Shown: positions 1 to 13,309 of the stretch, one piece after another
How the letters are laid out: each line of letters opens with the position of its first letter
Position numbering within the stretch: the stretch's first letter is position 1
Assembly: GCF_030272615.1 (NCBI RefSeq)
Contig: NC_081409.1
Location: forward strand, 526,612,975-526,676,974
Reading direction: 5' to 3'
DNA: 64,000 nucleotides
Source: Cryptomeria japonica
Taxonomy: Eukaryota; Streptophyta; Pinopsida; Cupressales; Cupressaceae
Made by a program: the position numbers and the translations under genes
The notes under the pieces: generated by a model
Told to the model about the DNA's origin: nothing
What the model saw: only the letters and a program-made list of their open reading frames with translations
Databases searched by the model: none

Positions 1-578
1 ACTACTATCTACAAGGCAATCGCCAAGAGGAATCCACAAATAAGAACTTGATCATAATCATTAAAAGGACTATGGAGGGTAACCAGAGATCCTAGCATAC
101 ACAACTAAAATCATCCTTGTGGGATGATATGATAACTCCTAAAAGAGATACATGACATTCACCTTTCAATTTGGTTTATGGTAAAGAGGCAAGATTGCCT
201 ATCTCACTTGAGCTTCTAGTGCTTGATTTAGCCAATCAACTCGATATGCTAGAGGAAGAGCCCATGATAGTAATATTAGCTCATCTAGTTGAGCTTGAAG
301 AGACCAAGGATGATGCCATGTAAAAAGATAGAGCATCATCAATCCCAAATGAAGAGATCATTTGACAAAACAAAGCTCCAAGGATGTTCCAGGAGGGTGA
401 CATAGTATTGAAATGGGATGAGATAAATAGTAAACCTAGAAAACACTCCAAGTTTGATACTTTTTGGAGTGGACCCTACATTGTTTCAGAATGTAAGCAG
501 CACAATGCTTTTCAGCTGTCAAGGTTGGATGGTGAAATAGAGCCAATCCCAGTCAATGGGATTCACCTCAAGCATTGA
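1..578 (+). pseudogene. Ty3/gypsy integrase C-terminal fragment
   Basis: One frame reads through with in-frame stops at 153, 321 and 363. At 156-191 it encodes HSPFNLVYGKEA, the block typical of the end of the gypsy integrase core. From 384 to 578 it encodes an open 64-residue stretch with GDIVLKWD, a SGPYIVSE segment and a PVNG-LKH ending, as in the integrase C-terminal domain of the Athila/Tat branch. In an intact element this domain helps bind DNA during integration. Only the tail is present; reverse transcriptase and the integrase core lie left of the window or are lost. The family call is from motif recognition; the Athila/Tat placement is inference. Confidence 0.75.
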
Positions 579-3500
579 TTTTGAGGTATGTCATGAAGCT
601 TTTGATGCTAATAAGTGTTGAGGCACAGTAGTATAGTTATAATTTTTATTTCCCTAAGTGCTTTGCGCACAGTTATGTAGGAGTAATAGAGTTGTTACTG
701 CTATAATGTATTATAATTATAGAGGGAAGGTATTCATCATATAAAACAATGAATATGTGCATTCAATGTCACACACAATAAATATCTCCTTCATTGAACT
801 ATAATAAATTATAGCAGTATACAGTGAATAAGAAAGTGTTTTGTTTTTACCCTCCTAATACATCAATTACACATATATAATTCATGACAGTGAGGTGGTT
901 AGCTCACAATCACAACTCATACACTTGTACTCAATGTATTAGTAGTGAAAAATGAATTACAACAGTTTTGCGAAATGATTTTTCTAAGGTTTTGTCAAGT
1001 TTTTGAGGGACTCTATGCCCAATAGACAAGTTTAGGCTACTGGTCAAGATATTTAGTAAACATATAGCAGATGTCACCCAAAATGTTACCTAATTTCGCT
1101 AATCGCTCAATTAGGTAGAGCTTTTATCATTTTTAAATGAAAAGAAAGGTACTTTTTCTGCTTTATTACATTTATGTGCATAAATAAAATCAAGATTGCA
1201 GTATTAGATTGCATTCATACATATGCATATAACAAAGAAGATATTCCTCAAATATTTTCAAAATTAATATTTACTGACCAAGTAGATGTATAAGGTCTCA
1301 CACAAGTTATGAGACTACCTTCTTTAATGCAAGAAAAGAAAATATTGTACATTTAAAGATACAAAGGAATGCACATATAAGGGCAAAAGATGAGTTATTG
1401 CCTAAATGACTGGTTCTAGTTGAGTTTCCCTGCATCCTTCCCCATCTTCCTCTTTTTCTCCATCTAGTTGTTGTTTCCTCATCATTCCTAATTGCCTACA
1501 TTTGAGAGAGAAGGTTTTGTTAGAAGCAATGGAAGGTCTTTAATCCGTACATGCATGTACCTCTATAAACATACAGTATGATCCTCGAGTGCACTAAAAT
1601 AGTTGGCATCATGTTTAGAAAACAAAAGGAATATCAAACATCTCTGCCATATTCACATACTTTTCTAACAGGTTTGTTCACTGTGTAGATACAGGTATAA
1701 ATTGCCTTACTATTTCATCTATCTAATTATAGCATATGGAGTGAAATGGGCTCCCACAAGGGTTGAGCTCAGCATGCTTCTATGTCATTATGGCTTCATC
1801 TAGTAGGAACTCATCATCCACAATAGTGAGCTAATAAGATCCTTATTATAGATGACAAGTTTCTACCAGATGGAACCATACTAACATGAGAAAAGCCATA
1901 TAATGAATGATTTCATATGATAGTGATATCAACATGGTTAAATAGTGAGCATTGATTGATTAGAAAAGGGTCTCAAAGAAAAAGTACTAAAGCCTAGAGA
2001 AGGTATGTAGGATAATGATTAGCATCTTCAGGGCTAATAGTGTTTTCAATTCTTCAAAGTGAGAAAGTGTAGAGATTAGTCACAGTAATCAGAGTAGTCA
2101 TTCCTATTAAGGAGTTGCAGATCATGCCATGAGCCCAGGACAGATTTGAGAAGAAATAACAGTACTACATTGAGCAGTCATAAACTTCCAAGGGCATGGA
2201 CACTACAATTAATAATGCAAGTTGCTTAGTGAGGGACAACCTTTAATTCAAAACAGGAGCTCAAGGCATCAAGTATAGTAGTCACACTTCCTTATAAATA
2301 GTCACAGTCTTTGGAGTAATCACAAGTAAAAGTATTCACCTTACAATTATGCAGTGATCACAAACATATATAAGATAGTGGTAGATCGCCAAACAGTAAC
2401 ATTATGTAATGAAAATAAAAGAGAGAAGTTGCTACAATAAATTTATAAGAAACCAGAGTTTAAAAGCATCATCAAATGCCATAAAGTTTCAATTCAAAGG
2501 GACATTCATCATATGATAGCCAAAAATATGGAAATATTCATTAAAGTCACCCTCAGTCAAAGACATCTATCATTGTGATGTTATTTTCAGTAAAGGACAA
2601 AGAATATGGTGACAATAGTAGTTAATGAACAGTGAACAAGGGCTATGAATATGAGTTTTGAATCTCAAAGGGGTATAAAGTTTAAAGTCAAGGAAATCTA
2701 TAAGGATAAAGGGTAGTCCAATGAGGATCTTGAGAATCATAGTTGACTCAAACGATAGGGAATAATGGGAGATAAATCTATGTCATTATAATAAGGTGAA
2801 AACAAATGGATGTAATGGAAGAGGCTATATGATGCAGTAATGAGGGTATTTAAGCCACAATTACAGCCAAATGGTAGTATTTACATCATAGTCAGAGCTA
2901 TGGTGCAGGTAAGGGGAAGAGATATATAGTGAAACTGCAAATAAACAATGAAAATTAACAATATCAAGCAGGAAATGATACTTCCATTAAGCCAAGTTTA
3001 CTTGTCACAATCATGATAAAGCAACAAACAATTGACAGCCACAAAGGACTCCCTAGTTGTTGTTAAACATAGAGATTTAACGGCAAAGGATGGATATCAA
3101 GGTAGAAAGATACAATCATGAAGAACATTACAATTCATTGCAGCAGTCATTGCAGACAATGCCTTATTTAAAGAGTAGTCGTATCAAAGAATGCAGTCAT
3201 CTATAGGAACAATAATCAAGAAGCTCTATGAACACATAACATAGTGACCTTTTGAATCTATAGCAGGCATCAATCATCATGGGATATGCTATGACAAGTT
3301 CTACACATGATCAATTTGCAGCCTTAATTTACAATGTCAATCTCATAACAGAGATAGCAGCCTTCATGAGAGCAAAGACAATGATCTTCGAAGAATATAG
3401 TGAAAACAAACTAATGATTAAACGAACAATGATAGTACATGAATCATTAATAGCCTTATCACAGAGCCATAGAGCCCACAAGAGTGAACAAGATTAAAAG

Positions 3501-4719
3501 ACAATCAAAGAAAGAAGCTTCGGGATATAAAGTGCATCTATAAGGATTGAGAGATTCATGGAGGCCTTTCATAGTCATAGTTATCTCAAATCTAGTCTTG
3601 AAGACAAATACCAGTCACAGGGGCATCAAACAATCATTGAAAATATGTGCATCAATGATTAAGATATAGTGCAATCCCAAGGTAACACTTCATACAATCC
3701 TTTCATTTTCATTATAGTCATTCATAATCCTAAGGGTTTGACAGTATTTAGTATATAGTCATACAGCAACAAAAGCCTATTGAAGAACAATCACTATAAT
3801 AGTCATTGGGGAAATGGTCATCTTTAGTAGATAATGATAAAGAATGATTATTACACAATAGAGATTCATTTTGTCAAAGAATGATCATCAAACACAATAA
3901 AGTGATTACAACTCCTCACAGATCTGTAAAACCCTTGTGTTTTATTTCTTCAGAAATGCCAAATGCAGAGAAAGTGACATTAAATAAGAAAAAAAAAAAA
4001 GATTTCTTCAACATTAAGTGAATAAATGAAACCAAGCCCTTGATAATCTACATGTTCCATAACTATTTGAAGGAGAAAAGAAAAACCTCATGGCAACATC
4101 ATTAACAGAATTCAAAAAGCATGTAAGAGTATATTTCCTGTAGCAGCATAGCTGCTAAAAAGAGGAAGTCTAAATGCAATAATACGTCAGCCATCAAAGA
4201 AGAATCTAAGTGAATTAATGACAAATATATTTAGAAGATAAGAATAAATGATTGTCAAAGTTGTAAATAGAGGAAAATCCAAAAATCTCCATAGCAAGGA
4301 GCCAATACGCAAATATATACAAGGGACCGTGAGAAAAGAAATTACCATATTTAACCTTAACAAGCATGTTGACCAAGAAGAAAATGCTCCAGAAGCTCAA
4401 AATCTCCATAAACCCTTGGCGGCGCTTTCCCATAGAAGCAAAAATACAACATGAGAAATGAAGGTTTTTGAAAATTAAAATGAATGTTTTGAATTTAGGG
4501 TTTCTCTACCCTAATTTTTTTTTTCCCTTTTCTTTTTTAATTTGTTGCACAACTATTACCGTTGTGGGTATGATTACAAGCTAAGTCAAAGGTGTTAAGT
4601 GTTTCTCTAACACTTGGTATTTTTAGTGTTTCTATTTTGTATTGGATTCATTTGTAAAATAATATTAATAAATCATTTATTTATAAATCATTTTTATTAA
4701 TATTATTCAAATAATAAAA
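579..4719. other. gene-free, AT-rich spacer (possible gypsy 3' tail)
   Basis: I see no supported gene. The plus strand is purine-rich, and short words such as AGTCAT and CAGTCA recur from about 1900 to 3900. The longest open frames, such as 3279-3497 (72 codons), match nothing I recognise. Because it follows a gypsy integrase tail, it could hold that element's 3' untranslated region and LTR, but I could not find clean LTR ends. Confidence 0.5.
4658..4707. repeat. AT-rich perfect inverted repeat
   Basis: Arms of 15 nt at 4658-4672 (AATAATATTAATAAA) and 4693-4707 (its exact reverse complement) surround a 20-nt loop. It lies 12 bp left of the LINE-1 insertion duplication. Confidence 0.8.
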
Positions 4720-4734
4720 ATGTAGAAGGAGTAA

Positions 4735-7570
4735 GGTTCAGGCTAAGGAATGGAATAGAAAGATCTTTAAGAATGTTTTTGCTCAAAAAAAAATCATTGC
4801 ACAACAATTGGAAGAAGTTAACCAAAACATAATTTCCAAGGGAGTGGATCAGCTCCTACATTCTACACAGAAGGGTCTTGAAAGTGAGTGGGAAGAAGCT
4901 TGTAAGAGAGAAGAAAATATTGGAGACGGAAATCAAGAGAGCTCTGGCTAGAGCAGGGAGATAAGAACACAAAATTCTTTCATGCATCCACAAAACAAAA
5001 AAAAGCATCTAATGTTATATTCTCAATCAAGCATGCGAACACAGGGGTATTGATTAAAAATTTAGCAGACATTCAAGATGAAGAAGTAAAGTTTTTCAAG
5101 AATCTTTTACCCCCCCCACCTTCTAATTTAGATCCTTTTTGGAAGGATAATGTTGAGCTTCTACTGCAATCTATCCCTCCTCTGATCTCTGACTAGGATA
5201 ACAGAATCATGTTGGCCCCCCTCACCCTGGAGGAAGTTCACAAAGTGGTATTCTCCCTTTCCCCAGATAAAGCCCTAGGTCCGGATGGGTTCACCACCCT
5301 CTTTTTCCAAAAGTGTTGGGATGTGATTGGTTTTGACCTCTTAGCGGTCATGGAAGAATCTAGGAAAAAGGGAGCAATGCTAAAAAGTTTTAATGCAACA
5401 AATATTGTTCTCATCCCAAAAATACCTTCTCCATCAACATTCGCAGAATTCAGACCTATTTCTCTTTGGAACACAATCTACAAGATCATAACTAAGGCCA
5501 TTTACCTTAGAATGCATTATCTCATACCCAATATCATCTCGCAAGAACAAGGGGGTTTTGTCCCAGGTAGGGAGACTATGGAAGGAGCCCTAGTAGCACA
5601 TGAGATTTTACACTCTATCCATGAAAACCAACAAGCAAATTTTGTTGTCAAACTTGATATGATGAAAGCATACGATCGGGTTAAGTGGGATTTTCTCTTT
5701 AAAGTATTATCAAAATTCGGCTTCTCAGACAAATGGTGCAAATGGATCAAAACTTGTGTCTCAGGTGCGCATTTTTCTATTCTAATAAATGGACATCCCT
5801 CAAGGTTTTTTCAAGGTACACAAGGAATAAGACAAGGCGACCCTTTATCACCCTTTCTCTTCATTCTCATGGCAGATGCCTTTAGCAGATACATCAATTT
5901 TCAATCTTTAAAAGGGCTTTGCCTTGGTGTCACTCTTCTAGGTAATTCAATAACAGTAACTTGCTCTCTTTTTGTTGATGATACGTTGTTATTTGGTAAG
6001 GCTTCTCTAAAAGAAACCAGGCTCATCAAGCAAACATTGGAAATCTATTCTTCTGCTTCGGGCCAGAAAATTAATGTTGCTAAGTCTAAGATTTTTATTT
6101 TTAATACACCTTTAATCTTGTCACTAATAATATCCAATACTTTGGGCTTCTCAATGGATCAATTGCCATCTTCTTACCTTGGCATCCCCTTTTTTATGGG
6201 AAAAAACAAACCTTCTTACTGGTCTATTGTTATTGGTAGAATCAAGGCGTGAATTTTAGCTTGGAAAGTAAGGTGGCTTTCACTATCAGGTAGATTCATT
6301 CTTATCAAGTCAGTGTTAACAGCAATACCAAACTATTACATGTCTGTTATCAAAGCTCCCTCATCTGTCATTCAACAATTGCAGAAACTTGTTAGACTTT
6401 CTATGGAATAGTAATATGACAAATGAAAGGAAAATCCCCTTAGCCTCTCTAGAAAATATGTCATGCCAAAAATCCCAAGGGGGAGTTGGGCTTCATAATC
6501 TGAAGCATCGCAACAAGGCTTTTGGAGGGAAACTGATTTGGAAAATGTACACTAATCTTGTCTCTAAATGGTGCCAGATTATGCAAACTAAATATTTGGA
6601 CAACACTCAACCATCAAGAGTGTTGACAATTTTAGATCCTCAAAGGGGGTCTGCTATTTGAAATTTTATGATGGATTCAAGAAATCTAATATCTAATTAT
6701 GTTTCATGGGAAATCAATAATGGTCTCGGTGCTAAATTCTAGACAGACTCATGGTGTGGGCATCCTCCTATTTCTCAATTGGATAATATGGAAGACACTA
6801 TGAATATAGCTATAGCTCATTGGGGTACAAAATTGAGTGACTATGTGTTTGCTGTAGAAATATTTTCAGGGAAAATAATCTGGAAAGATCCCACTCTTCT
6901 CCCAATATCCACCCAGAAATCTTCCTCCTTGGCAAATATTTTATTGAATAGGATAGTTCTCATGTTTAACAAAGATGATGTGTTATTTTGGGCAACTTCT
7001 AAATTAGGGGAATATTCAATTAGAGAAGGTTACAAAGCCTTATAGCAAGGTTGCAGCAGTAAGGCAAGTAGTCGGGCATACTCATTCTACTGGAACGACA
7101 TTGTTCTACCTAAAGCGGGTTGTTTTGCATGGCTATCATTGAAAAAAAGAATCCTAACAGTAGATAGACTAGTAAAAATAGGCATTACACAAGCTTTTAA
7201 TTGTGTATTTTGTGGCTTAGAGGAAGAAACAGTTGATCATTTATTTTTACACTATACCTTTGCCTCCCAATGTTGGTTCTTCATCATGAATAAACTCCAA
7301 GTTATGATGCCCTTTCCAAAATCATTGTGGGATATGTTTAACTCTTGGCCTCTTTTATTTTTTACATCAACCCTCTCAGGCATTTGGAAATGTGCTCCTA
7401 CTCACATAATTTGGGCCATTTGGTGGGAGAGGAACAAAAGAATTTTCAGAAAAAAATCCTCTTCTCTGGATCAAGTTTTGATCAAGTTTTGATCAAGTTA
7501 GAAAATTCGATTGCAGAAATCATAAATTCTTCTCTCACTAATTCCAAGGACATCCAGTCATTTACCTGAT
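4735..7570 (+). pseudogene. LINE-1 ORF2 reverse transcriptase (broken)
   Basis: This would copy LINE RNA into DNA at the nicked target. The longest open part, 5209-6252 (347 codons), has the plant L1 blocks: SPDKALGPDGF, a PISLWNTIYKI segment, GGFVPGRET, KLDMMKAYDRVKWDF, the RQGDPLSP box, and the catalytic VDD motif with aspartates at 5977-5982. A TGA at 6250 interrupts the segment that continues as WKVRWLSLSGRF. A frameshift near 6390 leads to 6389-6661, and further stops occur at 6659, 6740 and 7043. The zinc-finger-like zf-RVT region CVFCGLEEETVDHL lies near 7204. An 11-bp slippage repeat at about 7469-7499 shifts the frame again. Related in sequence to LINE-2. Confidence 0.88.
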
Positions 7571-7686
7571 GGGATAAGGTAATTGAAAAATCATGGAATG
7601 GTATTATTTTGCCAATAGGGATTCCCCCGAACCGGTCCTCAACTCATGTGAGAGATAGGTCTTCCATAAAATGGGTACCCCCAGCA

Positions 7687-8169
7687 CCTAATTTCTTTAA
7701 TATCAACTTCGATGGCTCTTCTCGTGGAAACCCAGGGAAGTCAAGAATTGGAGTTTGCATTTGAGATCAATTTGGAAAAATGTGTTCTTTCCGAGCTTCA
7801 CCCATCCCATCGGGTACAAATAACTTGGTGGAGGCAAATGCTCTACTAGCTGGCCTAGTGTTAGCAAGGAAGTGTGGCTTCTCCAATATACATATAGAAG
7901 GGGATTCATTAGTTATTATCAATTCAATTACCTTGAAAAGATCTAAGACCTAGCATCTATCATATGTTTTGAAGCATACCTTTGATCTTCTCGACACTTT
8001 TTCGGATTACATTGTCAGCCACACATTAAGAGAGGGCATCTCTGTTGCTGACATGTTAGCAAATATGCGCTGCGATGGCATTTCAGTTGAGTTGGTTGCA
8101 ATTCCCACTAAACTGTCTTCTTTTCCCAAATTTCTTGAATTGGTACAAAAGGAACATATAGCACTCTAA
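7687..8169 (+). pseudogene. LINE-1 RNase H domain
   Basis: A plant L1-type RNase H follows the reverse transcriptase. It would degrade the RNA strand of the RNA:DNA hybrid. Visible blocks are FDGSSRGNPGKS (first catalytic Asp), NNLVEANALLAGL (Glu), IEGDSLVII (second Asp) and ADMLANM near the end. In-frame stops at about 7762 and 7951 interrupt it. The last 66 codons (7969-8169) are open and end at the natural stop. Confidence 0.8.
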
Positions 8170-8545
8170 TCACAAATTACTTCTTAATAAGTTCTCACAC
8201 GTAGGCATTTAACCGGGGCTTGCGAACATGAAGACTGACAGGACACTAGAATTTATGCATTTAAATGTAGTTTGTAGATGGTATGAATGAAAGTTTAGCG
8301 CGAATTACTCTGGGATTCTCATAATGTCACTTCACACGGGGCAAAATAGACTTAGGCATCTCACACATCCTCTTGACTGCATTACGGTCACAAATTAATA
8401 CAAGAAATCGCAAACTTGATTTTAAAGTCTGATCATTTATTGCACTTCGAGATGTTAATTTTGTTTATAAATGGAACCAGCCTGCTTTTATATACACAGT
8501 TCTCAGTGGAAGTTTTTGGATTTTTTTAATTTTTGAAGTATCTCA

Positions 8546-9208
8546 GTGCTCTGCAATATGGAGAACGGCTCTTGTGTAGGGTGCGGGCAAATGCATTGGG
8601 AGTATATGCCATGGAACGACTGGGTTTCAGTGCGAATTTTAGAACCTTTGGCGGCTTTTCATGGACACATCAATGACAGGGACCTCGACCAACTTTTTCT
8701 TCTGCACAATCCACAATTGAGAAGAGTTGTCAAAGACTTCATTGGTGAGGATATTTTGTCCCCTCAAGCCAAAATAATTCTTTATCCCTATCAACTCCTC
8801 AGTTCTTTTCTTTCCAATGCTCTGGATCTCTTGCAATCTATTCCTTTGCTTGAACTAGTGCTCTTTAAGTTGGTAATACAAGATGTGCTTTCACCAGCCT
8901 CATTCCATGAAGCCCTGGTAAACTATAATCTATGGCAAGGGCCAGCTCTCCTTGGGGGCCTTTTTCCATGACACTTTATTCAAACCAACCATGCTGACAT
9001 GGTGCTTTATGACCGAATAAAACACGCCCTCGAATGGAAAAACTTCCGCCATGTGAAGAATGGCCTGCAACAATTTGGCAGACAATTGGATGACCATATT
9101 GTGCATAGAGTCAAAATTAAAGTTGGGGCTCTCATGGTAATCCTGGAAATAGAAAATGTTGATGCTAGTCTGCCAATTTCACAACTATGGAAAGGGAACG
9201 GGCTATAG
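8546..9208 (+). pseudogene. unrecognised ORF pair in the LINE-1 3' region
   Basis: Two consecutive open frames, 8546-8971 (141 codons) and 8999-9208 (69 codons), lie between RNase H and the LINE poly-A tail. The first starts with a CVGCGQMHWEYMPW segment, then a leucine-rich helical part; the second is basic and mixed. I recognise no family. They differ from the rest of LINE-1, are followed by CCGGT-containing sequence (9400-9670), and lie inside the target-site duplication, so they moved with the LINE. They could be a family-specific 3' ORF or captured sequence. Whether they were ever translated is unknown. Confidence 0.35.
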
Positions 9209-9947
9209 ATAGGGTGCCAGACCTCAACACACCAGTGCTGGATGAGGCCATGGGATGGACTACCTCCTTTCAGTCTGCTTTCAATGCCCCTGAAATTCAG
9301 ACCCAGGAGGATGCAGCCATGGATGAGTAAAGTAATTCTGGCTTTGTTTTTTGCTACTTAGAATATGCTCCTTTTTTATGTGTGGAAAATTTGACGGCAA
9401 CCGGTATGACCCAAAAAAATTTGACTGCCCCTTGTTTACCAGTGTTGGTTTATGCGCTTACTTACACTGGTACAACAAAATTGGTTACGGAGTCATCTTC
9501 TTAGCCTGTCAGCTAGTACCAGTAATGGAGGCTTTTTTTATGAACCAGTCAAGAGGACAACATACCGGTATCAAATTTCTAGTATAACACAACCGATAAC
9601 CGGTCGTGGCAGCCCTACAGTGTTCCGACAACCAGATTTCTGCTTTCAAAGTCTTCATGATAACCGGTTGTGGGGGTCATTTTGTTAAGGTTTCTTCCAG
9701 TTTCGTTCCGACCTGCCACTCTAAATTTGGCCTCTAAGAGGCTTGTTCTATGGGCAGGTTCTATCTATCTCTCCGGATCTTTGGGAGGCTTCTTCTCATA
9801 GCCTCTTTTCTTCTTTGTTTATTGTATTTGAGCAAGGATATAGGGTTTTCTTCCTGATTCTTTCCCTATTGAGCTCTTGAATCAGTTTTGTTATTAATAT
9901 ATATATCAGTGGCTTGCCACTTTTGCTTAAAAAAAATGTAGAAAGAG

Positions 9948-10392
9948 ATATTAATTCATGTTTGTTATTGCATCCTTATATTTATGTAAAATTATTTGTT
10001 AAGTAAGTTGGTTAAAATTACTTAGTAAATAATGTCACATGATGCAGTAATAAATATGTCTTTATTTATGATTACAAGTTGAGTAAAAGGAACATGTTCT
10101 TTTTAAGTCATTGGAAAATTATGACAAGTATTTATTCACAGGGGGTCATTATGGAAGAGTTTATGAACTTCCAAGCATATAGGGAGGTTAGAATCAATTG
10201 TCAAATATGAGGAGGGTATCTAGGGGTTGTTTGAGTCAATTTAGGGAAGGTTAATGCATTTTGAGGAGACATCATGTTTGACATGGTCAAACTTGAATTT
10301 TTCACCCTTTTTTGAACTCATTTGGAGGAGATCTAGTTGCTAGATTTGGGGGTTTTTAGTTGCATTCAAAAATAGAGTTTTTAGTTCCTATT
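9948..10392. other. unassigned spacer between LINE-1 and solo LTR F
   Basis: No gene seen. GATTACAAG followed by a similar short stretch (about 10069) resembles 4570-4594 on the other side of LINE-1, so both may belong to one older repeat that LINE-1 entered. CTATT at 10388-10392 is the left duplication of the next insertion. Confidence 0.4.
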
Positions 10393-13309
10393 TGTGAGGC
10401 CCTACCCCGACTCATCCTAGCATTTCAGTGATTTTCATGTTGAGACTATTATGGATGCTTTATTTTTATGCATTATGGATTTAGAACTTATATGATTCCA
10501 TGATTTTGATAACATTGATGTATATTGATGCTTCGTTTCTATGCATTATAGATATAGAACTCTATATGATTCTAGAATAGGATAACTTTGTGATGATGTA
10601 TGTCATTATTGGATTTGCAGGACTTTACTATGATGATAGAAATAGGATGCATGTCTTATGTATGGATCAAAATTATGAGGATTATGATAATTACTTATGT
10701 GGTTTTATTTTGATACAAGATATATTGATTTTGTTTAATGTCAATTGTATGCAGAGTGTTTGACGTGTATTCTTATTCATGTGTTTAAATATTATATGAG
10801 GTTATTTGGAAGTACTAATGTGTAATTGAGATGCGTAGAAAAATTATTCATGTGACCATGGAAATATTATGGAGAACCAAACCTAGACCTATGTACGTTC
10901 ATAAAGCCAGGGGTTGTCTATTTGGAGAGACAACACCCCGTATGTATCGTATTTTATTTTTGAAAGTAAATGTTGCATGTGTGTTAAATTGAATTATTAA
11001 TTTGTGTAAATCCAACAAGAGACAAATTTCATGTGTAATTTTGTAATGTATTTTATTGTGTCACTTGACATGTGTTGATTTATGTCTTGAATTTTGACTT
11101 GTCTCTTGAAGGGAGTTGTTTCAACCATAGCCTTTTCAAACATTTAAATGTGGTTCTAAATTTTCTTTGGGTAGAGAGTCTTTGGAGTGGTCAACTCAAG
11201 TTTGACCCGAAAATTAACTTCATATGGGTTTCTAAGGGGTCAAATGGACTCCTAGAGATAGTTTAGAGGTGTTTCCTAAAGTCCATAAGGTATACCTATG
11301 GGTTAGGAGTATTTTTAGGCACGTGTCTACTCCCATGTGACTGTTTAGTCACCTCAAAAAGTGAGTTTCCTAAGGTGAGCGAAAATTCAAAATTAGAAGG
11401 TGCCATCTAGGTTAGATAACCTTCCTTTTTGATGTGAGATCTTTTTTCCACTTTCTCTTACTTTTTCCTTTTTCAGTTTTAGTAACCTGTGAGAACTCTC
11501 ACTGAGGCCTTTTTAGGCAAGGATTAGAGATTTTGTGGGTAATCACCCACTCTCCATTTTTTGGAGATCATACAATTTTGAAAAGAATAGTTTTGGGATA
11601 GAATTTTGGCTAAGTGTAGAAGAAAAGATTTGTGGAATTGGGTTGCTCATCCTCAAACTAGTTCTAGCAAACCTTTGGGCAGATTGAAGGTTGGTTCATC
11701 TTCTCCTTTTTGTTTCTTTTTACATTGCATGTTTATGTTGGAAATATTGCTTGTATGTAAAATTTGGTTCTTGTATTTACCTTTGTGAAAATTATTATGT
11801 GACCTATCTGTTACTTTTTTTATGCATTTTCTTGTGATTTGGGAGTAACCAAGGCCTTCTACTCTTGGGAGAGTAGGATGGTCTTGTGGGTGGTACAAGT
11901 TTGACAGCCCTCGAGTGAGAGGCTCTCATTATGAGAGTGAACTCAAGGGGTGTATATGTGACCCTTGCTGCATGGCCTGGTTTATGCATTTGGGGGTCAT
12001 AAGGGGAGAAAATATGGCATGAATGTCTTGGGGGGCATAAGGATGTGGGGTTAATGAACTTATGATATATCTTTGTTTGCCTTGAGGTGGCTTTGTGATC
12101 TACCATTCTTGCAATCTCCTCGGGGTATTTGGTCCACTACCACCCATGTAAAAAAATATCACATTTTGTGATGAAGTGTAGCCTTGGTTGGGAAAGTGTT
12201 TGTTGTATGTTTTTCCCTTGCTTGTTATGTTTACATGTGTGAAACCTGTCTAGGGCTTGGTTCTCCAAGCTCGGGGGTGGCTTCTAGTAAGCCTAGGCTG
12301 GGAGGTGAGCACTCCATGGTCAAAGCCTTATGATTTATTTGCAGAATTGCTTGGAAAGAAAAGAAAAAGACAAGTTTGAAAGTTATGGTTTGTACTTGAT
12401 TTGCAAAAAGAGAATAAGAAAGGGGATGCTATATTTTAGTTGAAGCAATGTAAAAGAAAAGCTATATGTTGTATTTATTTTGAAAATAAATATATTTATT
12501 TGTTTGAGCCTCCTTTGATAGTAAAGAGAGGCTAAGAGGGGTTTTCTTCCCCTTTGTAAAACTTACTATTTTGGGAATGATAACAGTTTTCTATTTCTTG
12601 TTTTTTCAAAAAAAAAATATTCTTCTATTAAGTTATTATTGCAAAAATGAAATGTTTATATTTGGAAATTTGTTCCTATAGCTATTGAAATAATGTTTCT
12701 TGTATTTATGTTTATTTTGAAAATAAAAGTCCATTTCATCTCTTATGCATAAAGAAAATAGTGTAGTTACATAAACTAGAATAGCATGTAAGTATTAAGC
12801 TAGAAATGATCTCTTAATCCTATTTATTTAATTTCAAGTACAAATATAGTAACTTAGAGTTTAGTATGGATATAAACGTGGTATTCATCTTAGTAAAATA
12901 GTTTTACATGAAATTTTAAGTTGTATTAATGATGCTGTAAACTATCTAAATTTGCCATTTTATTCCTTACAAATATTGCAGAAAACAAACCTAGATAAAA
13001 TAAACAGTTTGTTTCAAGTAAATAAAAGAAATTTTGCTCCTATTGTCCTGTTGTCAATATTTTATTAACTTCTACATGATTTAAAAAGGTTAAAAAAAAA
13101 AAATATGGATTGCTTAAGTGTATATATATACATATATAAGACTACATAATTTATGTAAAAAAAATATTCCCAGCCTGTGAAACTGTTTTTTTTTTTAAAT
13201 GTGATAACCACAGAAAAATACATATATTTATATATATATATATATGAAAAAAAAAAGATTTAAATTTTATTTTTCTAAATAAAAAAAAAAAATACAAATA
13301 AAAAATAAG

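Larger units (their letters stand above)
4732..9935 (+). mobile_element. LINE-1: 5'-truncated L1-type non-LTR retrotransposon
   Basis: The element is bounded by a 12-bp target-site duplication with one mismatch: 4720-4731 ATGTAGAAGGAG and 9936-9947 ATGTAGAAAGAG. It ends in an A-run (9929-9936) preceded by a LINE-like T-rich 3' tail. It starts inside the linker between endonuclease and reverse transcriptase, so ORF1 and the endonuclease are absent, as in typical 5' truncation during target-primed reverse transcription. Order: linker (4735-4960), reverse transcriptase (5209-6390), C-terminal zinc region (7100-7490), RNase H (7687-8169), then an unusually long 3' part (8170-9928). The encoded protein is clearly related to that of LINE-2 at 43236-56606. 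Several stops and frameshifts make it inactive. Confidence 0.9.

Noticed and set aside
4570-10093. Similarity of GATTACAAG-containing stretches on both sides of LINE-1 as an LTR pair
   Set aside because: The match is only about 24 nt with mismatches; too short to claim LTRs.
11606-12106. Short frames around 11.6-12.1 kb
   Set aside because: Inside solo LTR F with no domain and poor starts.
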